Shown: positions 11,201-26,200 of the stretch, piece by piece | How positions within the stretch are numbered: position 1 is the first letter of the stretch | Layout of the letters: each line of letters opens with the position of its first letter | Assembly (NCBI RefSeq): GCF_023101765.2 | Contig: NC_064215.1 | Coordinates: 5,580,001-5,644,000, forward strand | Length of the DNA stretch: 64,000 nt | Direction: 5' to 3' | DNA from: Spodoptera frugiperda | Taxonomy: Eukaryota; Arthropoda; Insecta; Lepidoptera; Noctuidae | Notes under the pieces: model-generated | Told to the model about the DNA's origin: nothing | What the model saw: the letters and a program-made list of their open reading frames with translations, nothing else | Database searches by the model: none | Program-made: the position numbers and the translations under genes

Positions 11201-14200
11201 TTATTTTTGTAAAGCAATAATCTGAAAGTGTTTCAATCAAGTTTCAACAGTCAAGGACAATATTTACATCGAATTTAAGAAACCGGAGCAGATTAAACCT
11301 TGTAAATAATAACAAAACGTCTAGGTACGCTATCTGAAAACATAACTGAGATTTTTTGTGGATAGGTGACACATACAACATAGGTATGCACGCCATCGCC
11401 AATGACAAATGTATGTCAACTATGCCGAATAGTTTTACGTTTGTATTACAACACAGGTGTACGTGGCAAAAACAGGAGTTCTACCTTATTAATTTATAGT
11501 TCAGAGATTTAATATTAAAATTACTTAGTGACCTATACTTTAGTTTGAGTTCAAATTTTGAGAATCGTCATTAACATGAGTCAGTGCGAAAGCTCTTGAA
11601 GGTTCTGTTTAAACGGTAGAGACTGGGAATTAGAGCGTCCTTACGTGAAGCACAAAGAAGTCAGTATTAACATTTTGGCAGCGGGCACGAAAAACGAGGG
11701 CACAGTATTGTGTTGTGTGATGTAGTATTAGGTTACGAATACATGTAGTAGTGTTCCACAGCCTTAAGATAGATACTATAATCGTTAAAGAACTAATCTC
11801 AACTACAACGGAACCGTTGTATCATTATACCAATCACTGAACTGTAAGGATCAAACTTTTCATAAAACAGTTCAACTGAATAATAAACTAGGTAAGTTTT
11901 ATGCAAGCGAGGCAGTCGAGTTCAAAGTCTGGCCAGTAAAAAACATAAACAGCTACAATCTGAGTGAAATCGTTATTGGTCAGTCGAGCAAGTGGACACA
12001 ATGCCGCTTGCGTCACATCCGAGCCGGACAGCTCGCAAGCTAGATATTTACATGAAATACACCTATTTAGGTATTCAATGGGCTTATAAAAAACGTAATT
12101 GTTTACACGGAACTTGTAGCTGACAGAATGCAACGATTTTAACTGGAGATTCATGACGTCACGTATTTATTATTGCGCAGAAAATTCTAGATTGTGACGA
12201 GAGAGACAAGAGGACGCGACGATAAGTAATATAAAGCGAGCTATTAAGTAAATGATTACACAATAAGATGATTGGTCTCGCCAACGACTTGTAACTCGGA
12301 CCAGACCACTGCTCTTTTACATGTAGATGTAATATTATTTGTAGCTTTTGCACACGTTTGTTGTCTATCTTTAAAACCTACTAGCTAAGTAGAAACATTG
12401 AAAAGAATAATTATAGTCTGCTAGATTTTTAGTATAGCTTATGGCATTTTATAAAAATATCGTTACGGTTTTAGCAGGAAAAGATAATCTTTTTTAAACA
12501 TTCTCATCCTCAATATAATCATCTATAACGGGAAATTATAATAAAGTATCAACTAAGAATTCATTATTTTATTCGTATTAATTCGAGGGTACCAAATACG
12601 TTTGATCATTTATATTTTGTGTAAACAAACAGGTTACTCTCGACCAAACCTATTGACCGTCCATAAGATGAGAGTGTACAACCAAGGACAGCGTTGTTAA
12701 AACATTTAGGGTTTAATTTAAAACATTTAAAATCATGCCATTTGGTTGCCATTTGCTATGGTGCCATATTTTTTAAACTTACCATAAAACTATTGCATTG
12801 TAGGACTACAATTAGTTTTCAATATATAATTGAAATTCTATGTACGCGACGTGTGATTGAGTTGTTTAATTAATTGAGGTGAAGATATCGAACACGTTAC
12901 TTAAGTGTGTGACTATACAAGTATACATAGGTACAGTGTGTGACAGTTCGTAACACGTCTGGTAAGTAGAAAGTTGTCAAAGCTGTTATAACGTAACTTG
13001 TAGGTAACACATAACAATGTATTATGTATCGCGAACAGAACTTATGGATACATACATCGGTACATATATTTACATACTTGTATACGCGATTAAACAATAT
13101 GATAATCGTTGATATTACAATTCAATTAATTCGTGGTTCACAGAATAAATAACAGTAGCGTGCGTAACATTTTCACCAAAAAGGGGAAGCGGTACAAGTC
13201 TGGAAAGTAATTGGGCAGCGAGCTGTAGCGAATAACGCACTTCGATACGGTTTAATGAAGATGTGCCAAACAAGTCGTAAGATTGAAATCGACATCATTT
13301 CGTTGCTCGCTAAAGATGATGGATTTCTCAAATGCATCAGTAGATGTACTTTCACCGGAGTTCCCCCTTCGTCTTGCCCCCCTCTTAGGACCACGGAGTG
13401 CGCCGGCGCCGTCCATAGTTATGTAATTTTTGTGCATACTTGCTTCAGGTTGTTAGTAAATCACAACTTCGTTAACCATACCATGCTAAGGACAAAGCAC
13501 TCTCAGGCTATTGCAGTTGCGCTTTGCTAGGTATTATTATTTCTCATGTATGTATGTAATGTAGCCAGTGTGGGAGACATAACGTATTGTATTTTAACAC
13601 AAAAATGTTCTTTGTTTAAGTGTCTACGTGTGTTTATGAAAGTGCCCAGTACGCATACTTTCCTTGAAAATATGTCATTTGTATCGTCTTTTAACAGAGT
13701 ACCTACTTTACTATTCAGTTGTATTTTAAATTTTATACAAAGCTTAATTATAGAGACAATAATGTTAGAATCATTTAAAGGATAAATATTCTCGTGTGTC
13801 GTCCGACTGTACCGACGACGATGTGCTAATTTTTGAGGTTTCCGTCGTAAGGTTTTCCCCACATTTTGCCTGTTTACGGCAGATACTAATGTTTTTTTTT
13901 TAGATCGCTCTGTAGATTATATCGTGATCTCATTGTCACACAAACACACTACATAAACTGAGAATATACGTTTTTGTACATCACGCTGGCTATTTAACCG
14001 TATAATAAAGAACAATGATTTAGATTACAGATATTACAATCACGTCATTATTTAGTGCTTATGTATACCTAATTACCTACAATAAATTCATTAATGTATG
14101 TACCTACAGTCTAATATATTGAAGTAAATAAAAAATATTAATTCATATCCGTTTTTCTATTCGAAACTGTTATTTCAATCATATATTTTTACTGTGGTAC

Positions 14201-17200
14201 TGCGGAAAAGTGCGGAAAATAATAGCTACAGTAAATTGTTAATGAATTCAGGGAAGTAATTATTTGTATAGTTTGTTGACCTTTGTGTTACATGTTACGT
14301 TGTTACAAGAAAAATAAATATTATATTACAATACTGGTTTAACTGTTAGCACTAGCTATTCGTGCAATATCTATTTGCTGATAACTGACGTAACAAATAC
14401 CTTTTTCTCAAGAAAAAACTTTTTATTACAATTCAATAATACTACAATCACACGTACCTCAATAACACAATACTGGCATACATGTGCATACATATTGTAC
14501 ATAGTTTGTATGTATGTCTTCTTCACGAGCACGTCGATTACCCGGAAAAAGATGATATAACAACTACGTAAGTTTCGTTTAGTAGAGCCATTATGTGCGT
14601 GACATTTGCGTCGAATACGATGTACAAATTAAGACTACATTTACCAAAAAAAAATAAGAGCAAAATGATTTAGAAATACTAAAAAAGTTAAAGCAATAGT
14701 TTTAGAGGTAAATTTTTATATCATTTTGAAAACGCGTTGAAGTCTTTGACTTAAAAATAAATAAAAATATGCTCAACGCTTTTAATAGGCGTATATTGTA
14801 TAGTCATTAAGATTATGAGTGTGTACTAAATATCAGATTGATCTGTCGTCAGGAAGGTGGTTAAATGTTTATAACTAGACCCAAAAAATATACAGGTCAA
14901 GCTAAATTAAACGGTTTAATAATTTTAACATGTTTTTTTTAATAAACAGTCACCAGCAATTTAAGTGGTCAGTTGGTTAGTTTTCTATAATCGTTTTCCC
15001 AATGGGAAATTCTCACGTTTTTGTTAAAAATTGTTGCCTCGGACTGAATAGTAAACGATGATTATTATGTCTAGGTACAAGGAAGGACACCTCCATTGTA
15101 CACAATGTTCAACTTTTTGTTCTAGGTAATAGAATCAAAGATATTTTTGCAGACATTTTTGTTCAATTAGGTTCTATTTAGTTGCATAAGAAAAAAATAT
15201 TACTATAAACCATTACAGACTATATCAGTAATATATATAGTTACTAAGTTAAGTGGTTTATTACACGTTTGTAAAGTAAATCTGTAGAATACTATGTAGT
15301 GGGTGACCTCCTACATATCGGCAGTTCCCTGATGCTTGCCATGCAAAAGCTATCACGACCGGCATTAGAATAGAATGTTGATTCACACCGCGGTCTGATT
15401 GAACGATTTCTTTGAATATGCACCACACAGCTGTAATCAAACGATGAATACAGAATACAATATGAAGATGAACATGAATTACGTGATTTATCTATAATTG
15501 TTACTACACAATACCGCTATGTATGTGCATAATAATATTTATAGTGTATTTTATTAGAAAAATGTGATAATGTACAATAGAAATACCTTATACATATATA
15601 ATTCGTTTAATCCACATACCTAAGATGATTATGTCATTGTCATTCATCACCCTTTAGCTGTAGACAGCATATTTAGGTAGGTAACATACCTGTCCACGAG
15701 GGCAGAGGTTAGTTTGAAGTATATCTAATATAACATACGATAATTGTTTCCATGATTTTTCTTTCAAAGTTTTGCCATAGAAGTGTTTTGACTACCGGCT
15801 TGTCACACTGTCACTCGTATGTTATTAAATGTAATAGGTACCTGCTCACGTTTTCCATGCGGCCAGCCATGCTTTAAGCCATAATTAATGTTTACAGTTT
15901 ATGTTATGGAGAATTCAGATATCAAAACTGATTCTAATATTTTTATCCTGTAACAACGACAGATTATTTTGGAAAATAATTAAAATATGCGACAGACACA
16001 TTGGCTACGATTAAGTATCTACTTTATTTGACTCTAAAATTGAAAATCTTCAAATTAGTCCTATTGTTCCATTTTGCTTGGGGAAGATAAAGAGGACTGT
16101 AATTATTGATTAAAACCCTAAATAATTCTTGTAATTTTATTGTGCTTTGTTTCATAAATTGCATGGTGATTTTTTTTCTAATTCAAATATTTTCTTGATC
16201 ACAGGCGTACAGACAGCGAGTGTCATCATCAGTACAAATAGCTCGGATTGCGGCGCTGACGGTGGTGGCAGCCTCATTCATCCTGGGCGCGTTCATCCTC
16301 GCCTCCAGCTGGGTGTCGGCTCGCGCCTCCTGCCACCAGCTCGAACAACTAGATGCTATGCTCGACAAAGAACTGGCTCTAGAAGGACGAGCGTATGGAA
16401 ACGACGCCTTACTCGCGGTAAGTACATTTCCTATCGTAAAATAGTTTTTAAATAGCCGTAATAAGTACTTTATTTAAGCGGCGGATACTACGTGTTCCAT
16501 TGTCTAGGTCAAGACTTGACAATGTCTTGAATAGGGTCTTGTCGTGTAGGAAGTGAGGCATTATGTTAAATGTATGTAGTTAGTTTAATTTCTTATAAAA
16601 AGGGAATCTTTGTGTATTGAGTGCCTTCACCAGTACACACACGAAGTTCATACAGGTTTCATCAGAATGAGTGCTTCAAATTTCTGGTAGTAAAGTAATT
16701 TTTACGACCAGATAACGAAAGTAACCTTTTAATTAAACATTTATGGCCATCTAAAAGTACTGTAAAACTACTAAAACTTTACCTCGGTTTAGAATATTTT
16801 GTTTACTTTTCTCCATTATTAAGATTTTCTTAGAGTTTCCTCATAATGTGGATAATGTAGTTCGAAAGTTAAACATTTACAATGTTGGCCGTCATGCGAA
16901 GCTTATCGATACGCAACTTATGTATTAATATCAATAACAGCTGCACTGAAATGAGTTTAATTTTAACAATTTCCAAGATTATGAGAAAAATGATGAAATT
17001 TAGTTTAGGTAGAGACATCACATATAATAAGGGAAATTTTTAGAAGTAGCTTGATAAGAAACATACGTATTGGTCATGATTGGCGTATTTTATCGCTTAT
17101 TCGTGCGTACGTAATACAATGGTTTATCACAGCAGTAATGAAATAAGGGGAACCTGTGCGCACAACGTGCTATCATCATTAGCATTGAGGTGACAATAAA

Positions 17201-20200
17201 GATATTGACTGAGGCTGCACTTCACGAAATCAGGAAAAGTCACGTTCCTCGTGTATTGCTTGTATTACTTTATTGTGTAGCATGTTCTTATCAACTTCAT
17301 ACCTGATATTTTCCGATCTTATTGTCAATCATGCTGCACTCTTCGTGTCCACAAGAAACTTGCACAAGTACTAAAAACTTAGTACATGTGAATAATATAG
17401 TAGGTTATACTATAGGAAGTAATTAAAAGGAATCGTTTGTTATTAAGTTGTTGAATGCTAATGATCGCTGAAAGTAAGAAAGTTGACTCTGCGTTATGAT
17501 TGCCACTTAATGCGACATGGTACACTACGTGGCCACTCGTTCGTATTGATTACTAGTCACTAGTCAGCTAGTCACCACACCACTCCCAAACGTCCGCACA
17601 ATTGCAATTTACTGCAACATTTTGTGGATATGCCGTACCTATAGCTATTTACTAGTAATTACACTTCTTGTCGGGCTTCAAAATTAATGAAAACCATGTA
17701 TTATTACGTAGTTAACTTCAAGAAACCTTGGAAACATCATTAAATTTTGACTGACTTTACAAAACTTAATTTGACATTTTTTGTCAAGTATTTCCATGCG
17801 AGAAAAACACTGTAAAAAGTGTCAGAGGATAAAATAATGAGAATGTATGAGGTGTTCATCATCCGTGACTGGTACTTAGTTATATTTAATGTTTACACGA
17901 GTTATGTAATCTGTGAGGAGATGTGTTGGTTCCGTGTACCGGCCGGTACTTAGTGTTGTAATTGCTCTGCGTGGAAACATATAACAATGTAAAGACGTCT
18001 ATAACAATACTTAGGCTCCATTACAGTCTCATTAATAAATGATGTAAAAAATATAATTCCTTCATGAAAGTTAAACGTTTCCAAGAAGCATTCATGCTAT
18101 GTCAACCATTCGTTCGAAGGACATTTTTATTTGTAAACAGTGGCTATTTTATGTAAATTATGCATTGTTCGTGAGACAATTTAAAAAGAAATAAAAGAAG
18201 AATAAATAGTGCGAAATCAAAAAGTTTTAGAATGGAAACTAACGCATCATAAGCTTGTGACGAGTAGAGCAACGATCGTTCATCATATAGTGTGGTCTCT
18301 TATGACTGAGCTGGGCTCGATTTACCAGCCAATACATCAGAATATGTTCGCCAGGCGGTACGGTCATTAATTGTAGTGACCTACAGGGAAGGGAGGATTG
18401 TGTTTAATGGTGGACTGCGAGGTGACACCTATGATGTAACAACTGCCCGAAGCTTCGCGCGAGTTAACTGCCAACACGTTGTTATAGGTCCACACGCGAT
18501 GAGGAAATATTGCAGCGCAATATTTGTATATTTAGTATGTAGGTAGGCACAGCCCATCGCACAGGTACCTGTGCACTGTACACGTATGTATGTACCTTAC
18601 AGTCCGTGGAGCCGCGAAGAGCCAGAGAGTTGCGTCGAGACCGGATCACCTTGAATCTCTACACAGAACATGGAGTTGACTTGTGGCTCTAATCTAACGA
18701 TTTCTGTAACGTTCTATTGCGAAAGTTGATGTATCTCTAGAGTACCTCTCTGCCATATTTATAGTCCGTCGCAGTTGGTAACTTAAAACGTTCTGTTGTT
18801 CAGCCCGAGGCCAGATCTTTCAGTTGTCGTGCCTTTCTGAGAACTTTGTTTTGTAAACACAATATACATTACATAGACATTTATTTATTTAGTTACTTAT
18901 TGTTAGTATTTTAAATTCTAGGATTTATCAACTCGAGAGATAAGACTATAATAATTAACGAGAACTCAAATAAACTACTAAAATAAAAAACAAAGGAGCA
19001 TTGATTTTATTTCATTTGGAACAGCTTTCGAGATAGTCAGGTACCGAGTTAATATATTTTAGCCGCAGGCAGAATTCAAATGATCAAACGATCCAAGGAT
19101 TGCAGTGGGGTTAAGTCAAAGGTCAGCGACGCTTCATCTAGAGGGAATTTGTGTAATGCACGAATACCTGGCCGGAGTTAGTGATTATGGATCTGTAGCG
19201 AAAGCGGCCGGCGACTGCGGGTCGATGAACCTTTGACGCGCATCACTTCGTGACACATGGTAATGTCATGTGGACTCCTGTGCGTTTGGAGTATCGCACG
19301 CACTTCTTTTACCTGATCATTTACACTCGCATTTCATAATACAGTTTTCCATTAAAATACAGAGAATAACAAAACAGTAGATAAAGATTCGTAGATAAAA
19401 CTTTCCATTTAAAGTTTTGGTAGTATAGCAGGAAAACCTTATTCCGAAATAAATGTTCGTTTCGAAATACTGAACTGTATGTGTAAAGTGAATGTTGACT
19501 TAAACGGTACACAAACAGTCGTTTAAAAATGAAATGAACAGGGTTTCACGTTAATGCCATGTTGATGAGGTTAACGTGTTGACAATATTGGTAAATGTGT
19601 TTGAACGAGACAATACCCTAGCATTCTCGCACTAACCATTTACTTGAACGTGGACATTACACTGTCTGGCTATTCAAACCAAATTTTGCAGTATTTAAGA
19701 GCCTTGTTTTTAAGGGTTTTGTTATCTTACAAAGCCAACTGAACTAACTGAAGAAGAATCCTTGGTTTATGATTCTTGCAGGATTTTGCATGATTAATAC
19801 CTATTATTTGAATTATTTAACGTTATAGTCAAATTTAATAATATATTATAACTTAATTATATTCATAGACACATCACAGGTTATTAAGTAGGACTAATAG
19901 CGGACCTGTAACAGCACTAGAGTTATGAGCTATACATTGTATGTGTTACTATAAAAGTTGCGAAACTATCACAGGCATTCACACTTCGCAGGCCATAAAA
20001 CTATTTCTATTATTTCCGTCCACATAACTTTCAGTTTTTAATTGTTATTGCTCAATAGTACAGTTTGGTTACTAACACTACCCGCCTAGATATTTTGTAC
20101 CATAGGCCAAACTTTACTAAGTTATTTATGATTCTTTGCCACAGATCAATAGTTGCTAGTTTCAACGAGGTGTCAATGGCGGGACTTTCTTTTCTTTTGT

Positions 20201-23200
20201 CCCAAACACATTCATATTATATATTGTTTGCTTTACCACATACTTATCGCATTACATTTGTATTTGTTACTCATTTTTGTAGTCTCATTGTCATGCAGAA
20301 TGCGTCCCAAGTTAGGTGTTGGACTGTTGCCCCTCCGAGTTGAAGCTCTGACATATTTTATACATAGTATTATTTATATGTACGTGTCTTCACAACAGTT
20401 TAAATTGTTGTCAAATGACATCAGTGAAGTCGTCATTCCGACAATAGGTTCTTCCGCCGTCGTCGGACTGTAGAATCGATTTATTAACATAAGTATATGA
20501 GTGATCATAATTGTTTATATTGATAATCTAATAAATGTCGATTTGTTAAAATCATGTCATGAGGAATTTGCCATAATAATGTTGACAGTAAGATTTTAAA
20601 GAAAACAACTACCCAATATCAAGTTATAAATTAACTTTTTTATATGTATACTTACCTATAAGGTTGTTTCCGAATTCTATATCTATGTAGGTTTATGTGA
20701 TCTTGACTGGTTTTTGAAAACCGTTTGGCGTAGTCTCGGCAATGGTTTTATTTCTCGACACAGGTCGTTGCTCTTATTATATAAAACCGTCCGATTGGTT
20801 ACGATTTCATCGCCGATCATAACTAAGCCTTCTGAGTCAACTTCGAAACTATCTATTCGCGGAATAAAACATTTTATTCGGTTAATTCCATTGTTAAATC
20901 GATAAAACTTTAAACAGTAAATGTTATTAATTAGCTATTTACAATTAATTCTCATGTAGTAAGTGCAGCAGCAGTATTAAAACAGACTTTAATTTCGTTT
21001 TACGTTACACACCAAATAGTAAAATTGCCACGATTTTTCCCCAAAATTCAACAAAAAGCTTCAGAATATGAAACACGTTAAGCCACTAGAGCCATTGGGA
21101 TAACGGACACTGCTGGAAACCTTTTTATCCATAGTACATGATGCTCAGGGTAGTGACCGCATTGAGGACGTGAATGGATAATCCGGGTATCCCATTGTAG
21201 GAACGACCGTTGTTGTCTATCGTAACATATACAATTATCCCAGTACAGCAAGCTCCCACACCGAGTATTACTAGTACGAGGGTACGACGTGACGTCTATG
21301 ATTGGTGCTCCAGTGCATCTTGACATTTACTATTGATCTAAAGTAGATAATTTGATCTTAAACAGTTACACACACATTCGTGGTATCTGTTGGTAGGTAC
21401 CGTATTTGTTTTATTTAAAGCCACTTGCGCCGCCAAAACATATGATGATCGATTTGACAGTTACTTCACTCTTCGTTTCGTAACTTAAACACAACTTGCG
21501 GTCATAGTAATATTTTACAGTCTTAAAGATATTTTTCAGAAATAATAACGTAATCGGTGAAAACATACTTATAAATAAAGAAAGATAATGTAGCAATACA
21601 TAATGTTAAAGAGTGAATTTATCGTAATGAAATGTTACTGCGGAAGTTTCATTCTACTATTACATAAACACGAAGCTTGTGAGAAAATCTGGGTGGAAGT
21701 TTACAATTCACCCACAAACTATTGAACGGATTTGGATGAACTACGTATAATATAGTACAAGAATTTTCACATTGCGCCGATTTTATCTATTAACAGAAAG
21801 CAAGATTCGGAGCACAAGCAAGATAGTTTTATTAAAATATGATAATAGTTTGACACAATGCGCTGCTCTCATATTTATGATGTTAATATTATTTCGTTGA
21901 ACAACTTTGAGTCACCGTGTTTTTGGCAACACCGGCGAGTTGGAATGTAAACATTCAAAAGGCGTGAAGTCCTTGAGTCAGTAGCCGTGACCGATTGTAT
22001 TGAAAATTAACGCGTACTTGCCTTGCTTATTACAATGAGAATGAGAACTCTATAGAGAACAAGTGGCTTTGGTGGGCTTGCTTTTAATATAATTAGGAGT
22101 CTGAAATAGTCCCGTTAATTTTACTTGTGTAAACAATAACAAACAGCTCGGCTCGCGACATTACACGGCACGGCTCAATTGTTTTGGATACTAAACTGCC
22201 ACCGTTGCGGTTCGTATGGTAGGGAGACACCAGTCGAATTTCAGTCGAAACTTCTTATCGTACGAAATTTTTTGGCTGTAACAAAAAGTATCTAAGATAC
22301 ACATTAGTTTACTTTTATTGAGTATAAAATCTTACAGGAAGAAATTCACACATAAAGGCAATGAGATAGGCATGGTAAATAACTTAAGGGGATCCATAAT
22401 AACACGTGTCACAAATATCCAACGTTACCCTACACGGGATCCTCATCACACGTGTAAGCCGTTTGATAGACGTTTCTTATGACATATATTATAGTGAGAA
22501 CTGCGAGGGACCCATCGCGGGGAGCGGCCATTATCTCTACGACTCCTCATTAATTAAATTGTGAATATCATGTGCTACTGTAGTTACCATTTCGTGTAAG
22601 TAATTAAGTAGGTCGGATTTTGTGGCCAGTTATGTTCATACTTCTTATATTAAGAAACAGATTTTATTCCCTCCATCGACGGGAGGGATAGATGTTAAGT
22701 TTTAGAAGAAAATCGAGTAAACTAGCAAAAACGTCACGTGTGGGTTCAATAGGTCATACCATTTGATAGCAGATTCATTTAGACTGAGCGTTGGTGTATC
22801 AGCTTATCTGTGATAATCTTCAGTCCAAAAATAGCAGTACTTATGTGTAATTCATGTGTACAGTCCACGTGTGTGCGTGTTGAACGGAAGCCGCCGATTT
22901 TCCGCGCACGCGCATCACAATGATCTTCCTCGCATCCGTCCACCCGCGCCGCGCGTCCCACCCGCTGCGCTGTCATCTAATTATTGACTCGCCATCGTAC
23001 TTTAATTAACATTCTTTATGCTCGGCTGATTCCGACAAGTGCTCTTGAGACCCGATCATATGTTATTACCTACATGTAACGCTAGACTCACTGCGAGGTG
23101 TACAATGACGACACGGGATCCCGTACATTCTTTCATTAAGTTTCACCGAAGATTTCTTCAACACCTATTTTCCAAAATTCTAATCAAAATTTATTGAAGT

Positions 23201-26200
23201 TTATGAGTCGTAACATATTAAATCAAAGTGCGACGTAAACAGTTGTAGCTATGACGTTAAAACCTGGCCTTTTATCACATTTTTTTTGCATAATTAAGAC
23301 GTTTTTTTTTTTCCACGAAGTGAATACATTTTCACCCAAATACATATTTAATATCTTAATTCATTATGCTGGCTCCTAAAACCACAGAAAAAAGGTTTTT
23401 TTTTTAAATAAAGTTTCGTAGAAATTGTTTATCCGAATTATTTATTTATAATTATAGTCCAAGGCTTTATTTTGTACTATTCTTAGTTAATCAAATCTGC
23501 ACGATACAGAAAAAACGTTTCCTCTTTTCACAGCAAATGTAGTATTGTTATTTGTGCAAATGTATTACCGAGATATTTGTTCAAGCAGCGGACCATGTTC
23601 GTGTTGTTCTGTTTCGTTGTGTTCTAAGGATTATACCAACAATGTTCTGTTGTTTCCAACTATATAAAACAACTAAGTTAACAGTTCTGAATACCCGAAA
23701 TACTGCTAAACAAAAACATGTACCTAACTCAAACGGGAAACTTTCCAAAGAAATTAACTGGTGATCCATATTATGTACGTCTATGTATGTATATAGGACA
23801 CAAACTTATATAATGTACATAGTATGTTATATGTAAATGGTTAAACCCACGGACTGAGTTAGTTTCTAGATGCTACTGATAGTATATGTCGTAATTCTTG
23901 TGTATTTTTGGTACCTACTTAACAGATGTAATAAAACTTTTTGTCCGGTTGACGCAACTCAGTTTTAAGTATTATGTTTTTTGTGCTTTGTCATCTCTCA
24001 GATATATAAAAGCATGCCCTATATGAGGATGGACTCTTCTCTGTTTTGATGTTTATATTTTATGTACATAAAAACATGTCATTTTATGTTGACATAAAAA
24101 GATTTAAAAAATGTTTCACACTGGGATTTTCCTCTATGACGTGGCGGCGTTTACCAATATATATATTTACATACAACATAACATATTTATTTTTAAAGTC
24201 GTTAGTGACTTGAAACGTATAAAGAATTTAAAGTCTTCATTTAAAAAATGTCTTAACTTGTCTACAGACCAGGAAAAAACTTTCTATTCGTTTTCTTGGA
24301 AATTAAAACTAGGTATAACTTATTATTCGAAGATTTCTTTAGTTTCTTTTTTATAGATTTTTAAATTATGTTTTTTTTTTATATTCGTCAAAATTTCTGA
24401 AACATTTGGCCATTATGTATAATGATGGTCATTGGTGAGTGAACATGCACATAAGTAATTATGTACGTGCGCTTGCAAGTGACCTTTGTTAGTACACTCA
24501 AATTATGTATCTATAGTGTTGCCATCGATATACTTCACCGCGTCTCAGGTATTCAGTGTCTAATTTCATTTTGAATGTTTCAAAATAAAAGGTGCTACGT
24601 TACAAGTACCTACATACATATGTATATAGTTCACATTTATTTCAATAGTTTTGTGTTAACACTAACGAAATCAAAATGTGATTCAAATGTTGAGGTCTAG
24701 TTTTACGTTACGCTATGTCATTTAGAAACGTACGGTAATAGTTTTGAACTAATAAATCACATTACATACATGCATCCTTTATTACTTCTCAACATAGGGA
24801 AATGTATCTGATGTTGCTTTACATTAATCGATTTATTTTTGTTGTGTCATTCACATGTGTGAGCCTACTTTGTATTCAGGCTGGAGACGTTGCTAGCTGC
24901 TATTTATGTATTTATAAATATAATGCGTACAGAATTCCAATAGCTCTTGGCAATGTATACCATTTACGTACGCACAACTTACTACGGTATACAATAAAGA
25001 CGCGAATATTTGTTCCCTTCGTATTAAGTTCTTTGTTCATAGATGATTACTTACTTTCTGCGAGAGGTGCAATTTCCTTGTTATCACGCAACGTTCGACA
25101 TGGCAAGCAACAATAACTATTAAATGTTTAAAACGTTTCGTAAATCCAGTAAAAGTGTGGTGGGCGTAGTGCACAATGCGACAATAGTTGTCGACGTAAT
25201 CGTCGTTTTCTATCAGTTGCGGTCGCAAACACTTCGCGCTCCGCTGCGTCCTGATACTCGACAGCACGCAGAACTTTATTTGCACAAGGTGTGCGTATCT
25301 CTTACAAATCTGGCTTTTCCACGACATATCTAGAATTCATCACTGCCACGCGCACGAACAGTCTCGATACCTGGTAGTAACGACACACGTACCTTCCAAG
25401 ATGACTAAACTCCAAGACTGCGTGTGATACAGTTGACTGTTAATTGTCTTGTTTTCAATGATTTTAAAGAACTTGCGTAGGTGGAGCCCTCGTGGCGTGC
25501 ATAATTTTCAAATTGAATAAGCTCCTGGATAAAGACGCAATTTATCTAGATTTGCGTACGATCGAATTGCTTTGGTTGAGCTTGAGAGACAACGGGCTAA
25601 GATCATTATTTCATCATTAATCTCTTAATTCGTGGATAAATGTGCCAAACTCCCGATCTTTACTTCGATATGATTACATTTTACTTTAAATCAAGTTGCA
25701 TTTTGGCAACATGCCATGATTGTGACTTGGGTGTAGTAGACCGGCTACACTATTTACATAATTTTTTGAAAGCTCCGGTTTTCTGACCTTTGTAAACAAA
25801 TAGTCACCGGTCGTTCATTAAGTCATTCTGTGTAATCAATTTGCTATTGTTTCGGAAAGTGAATCGAATCTTAAAAGGGACGCGCGGACGTTGATTTTAT
25901 CGGTTTTGTGATTTTGTTTAACAATCGCCGACCTGCCCCTTGTCCGCCAGGTCTGTCTGTAGGCTTGCAGCCTTGCACTTTGTTGTATGAATGTTTTTTA
26001 AGCACATTGCATGTTCGTGGCCGGCCAACAGTAGTCATTATCCAATGAGAATACTGCAATTGACATGAACAATGATGAGACGCGATACCGTGTGGGTAAA
26101 TACATAGGTAAATGAACATAGCCTACGTAGTTACGTAAGAGGTTGGCTGCATGCTAAAGGCGTCCGCCATTTTGCGATGAGCACTTTGATGGTTTTTGCG

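Larger units (their letters stand above)
8311..16204 (+). other. Intron 1 of the PPxY membrane-protein gene
   Basis: 7.9 kb, AT-rich. It holds a SINE-like repeat (9083-9176), an AGGT microsatellite (10931-11000), a perfect CRE (TGACGTCA, 12154-12161) and an unexplained 13170-13530 stretch open in several frames on both strands. No RNA gene or convincing exon seen. Confidence 0.6.
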
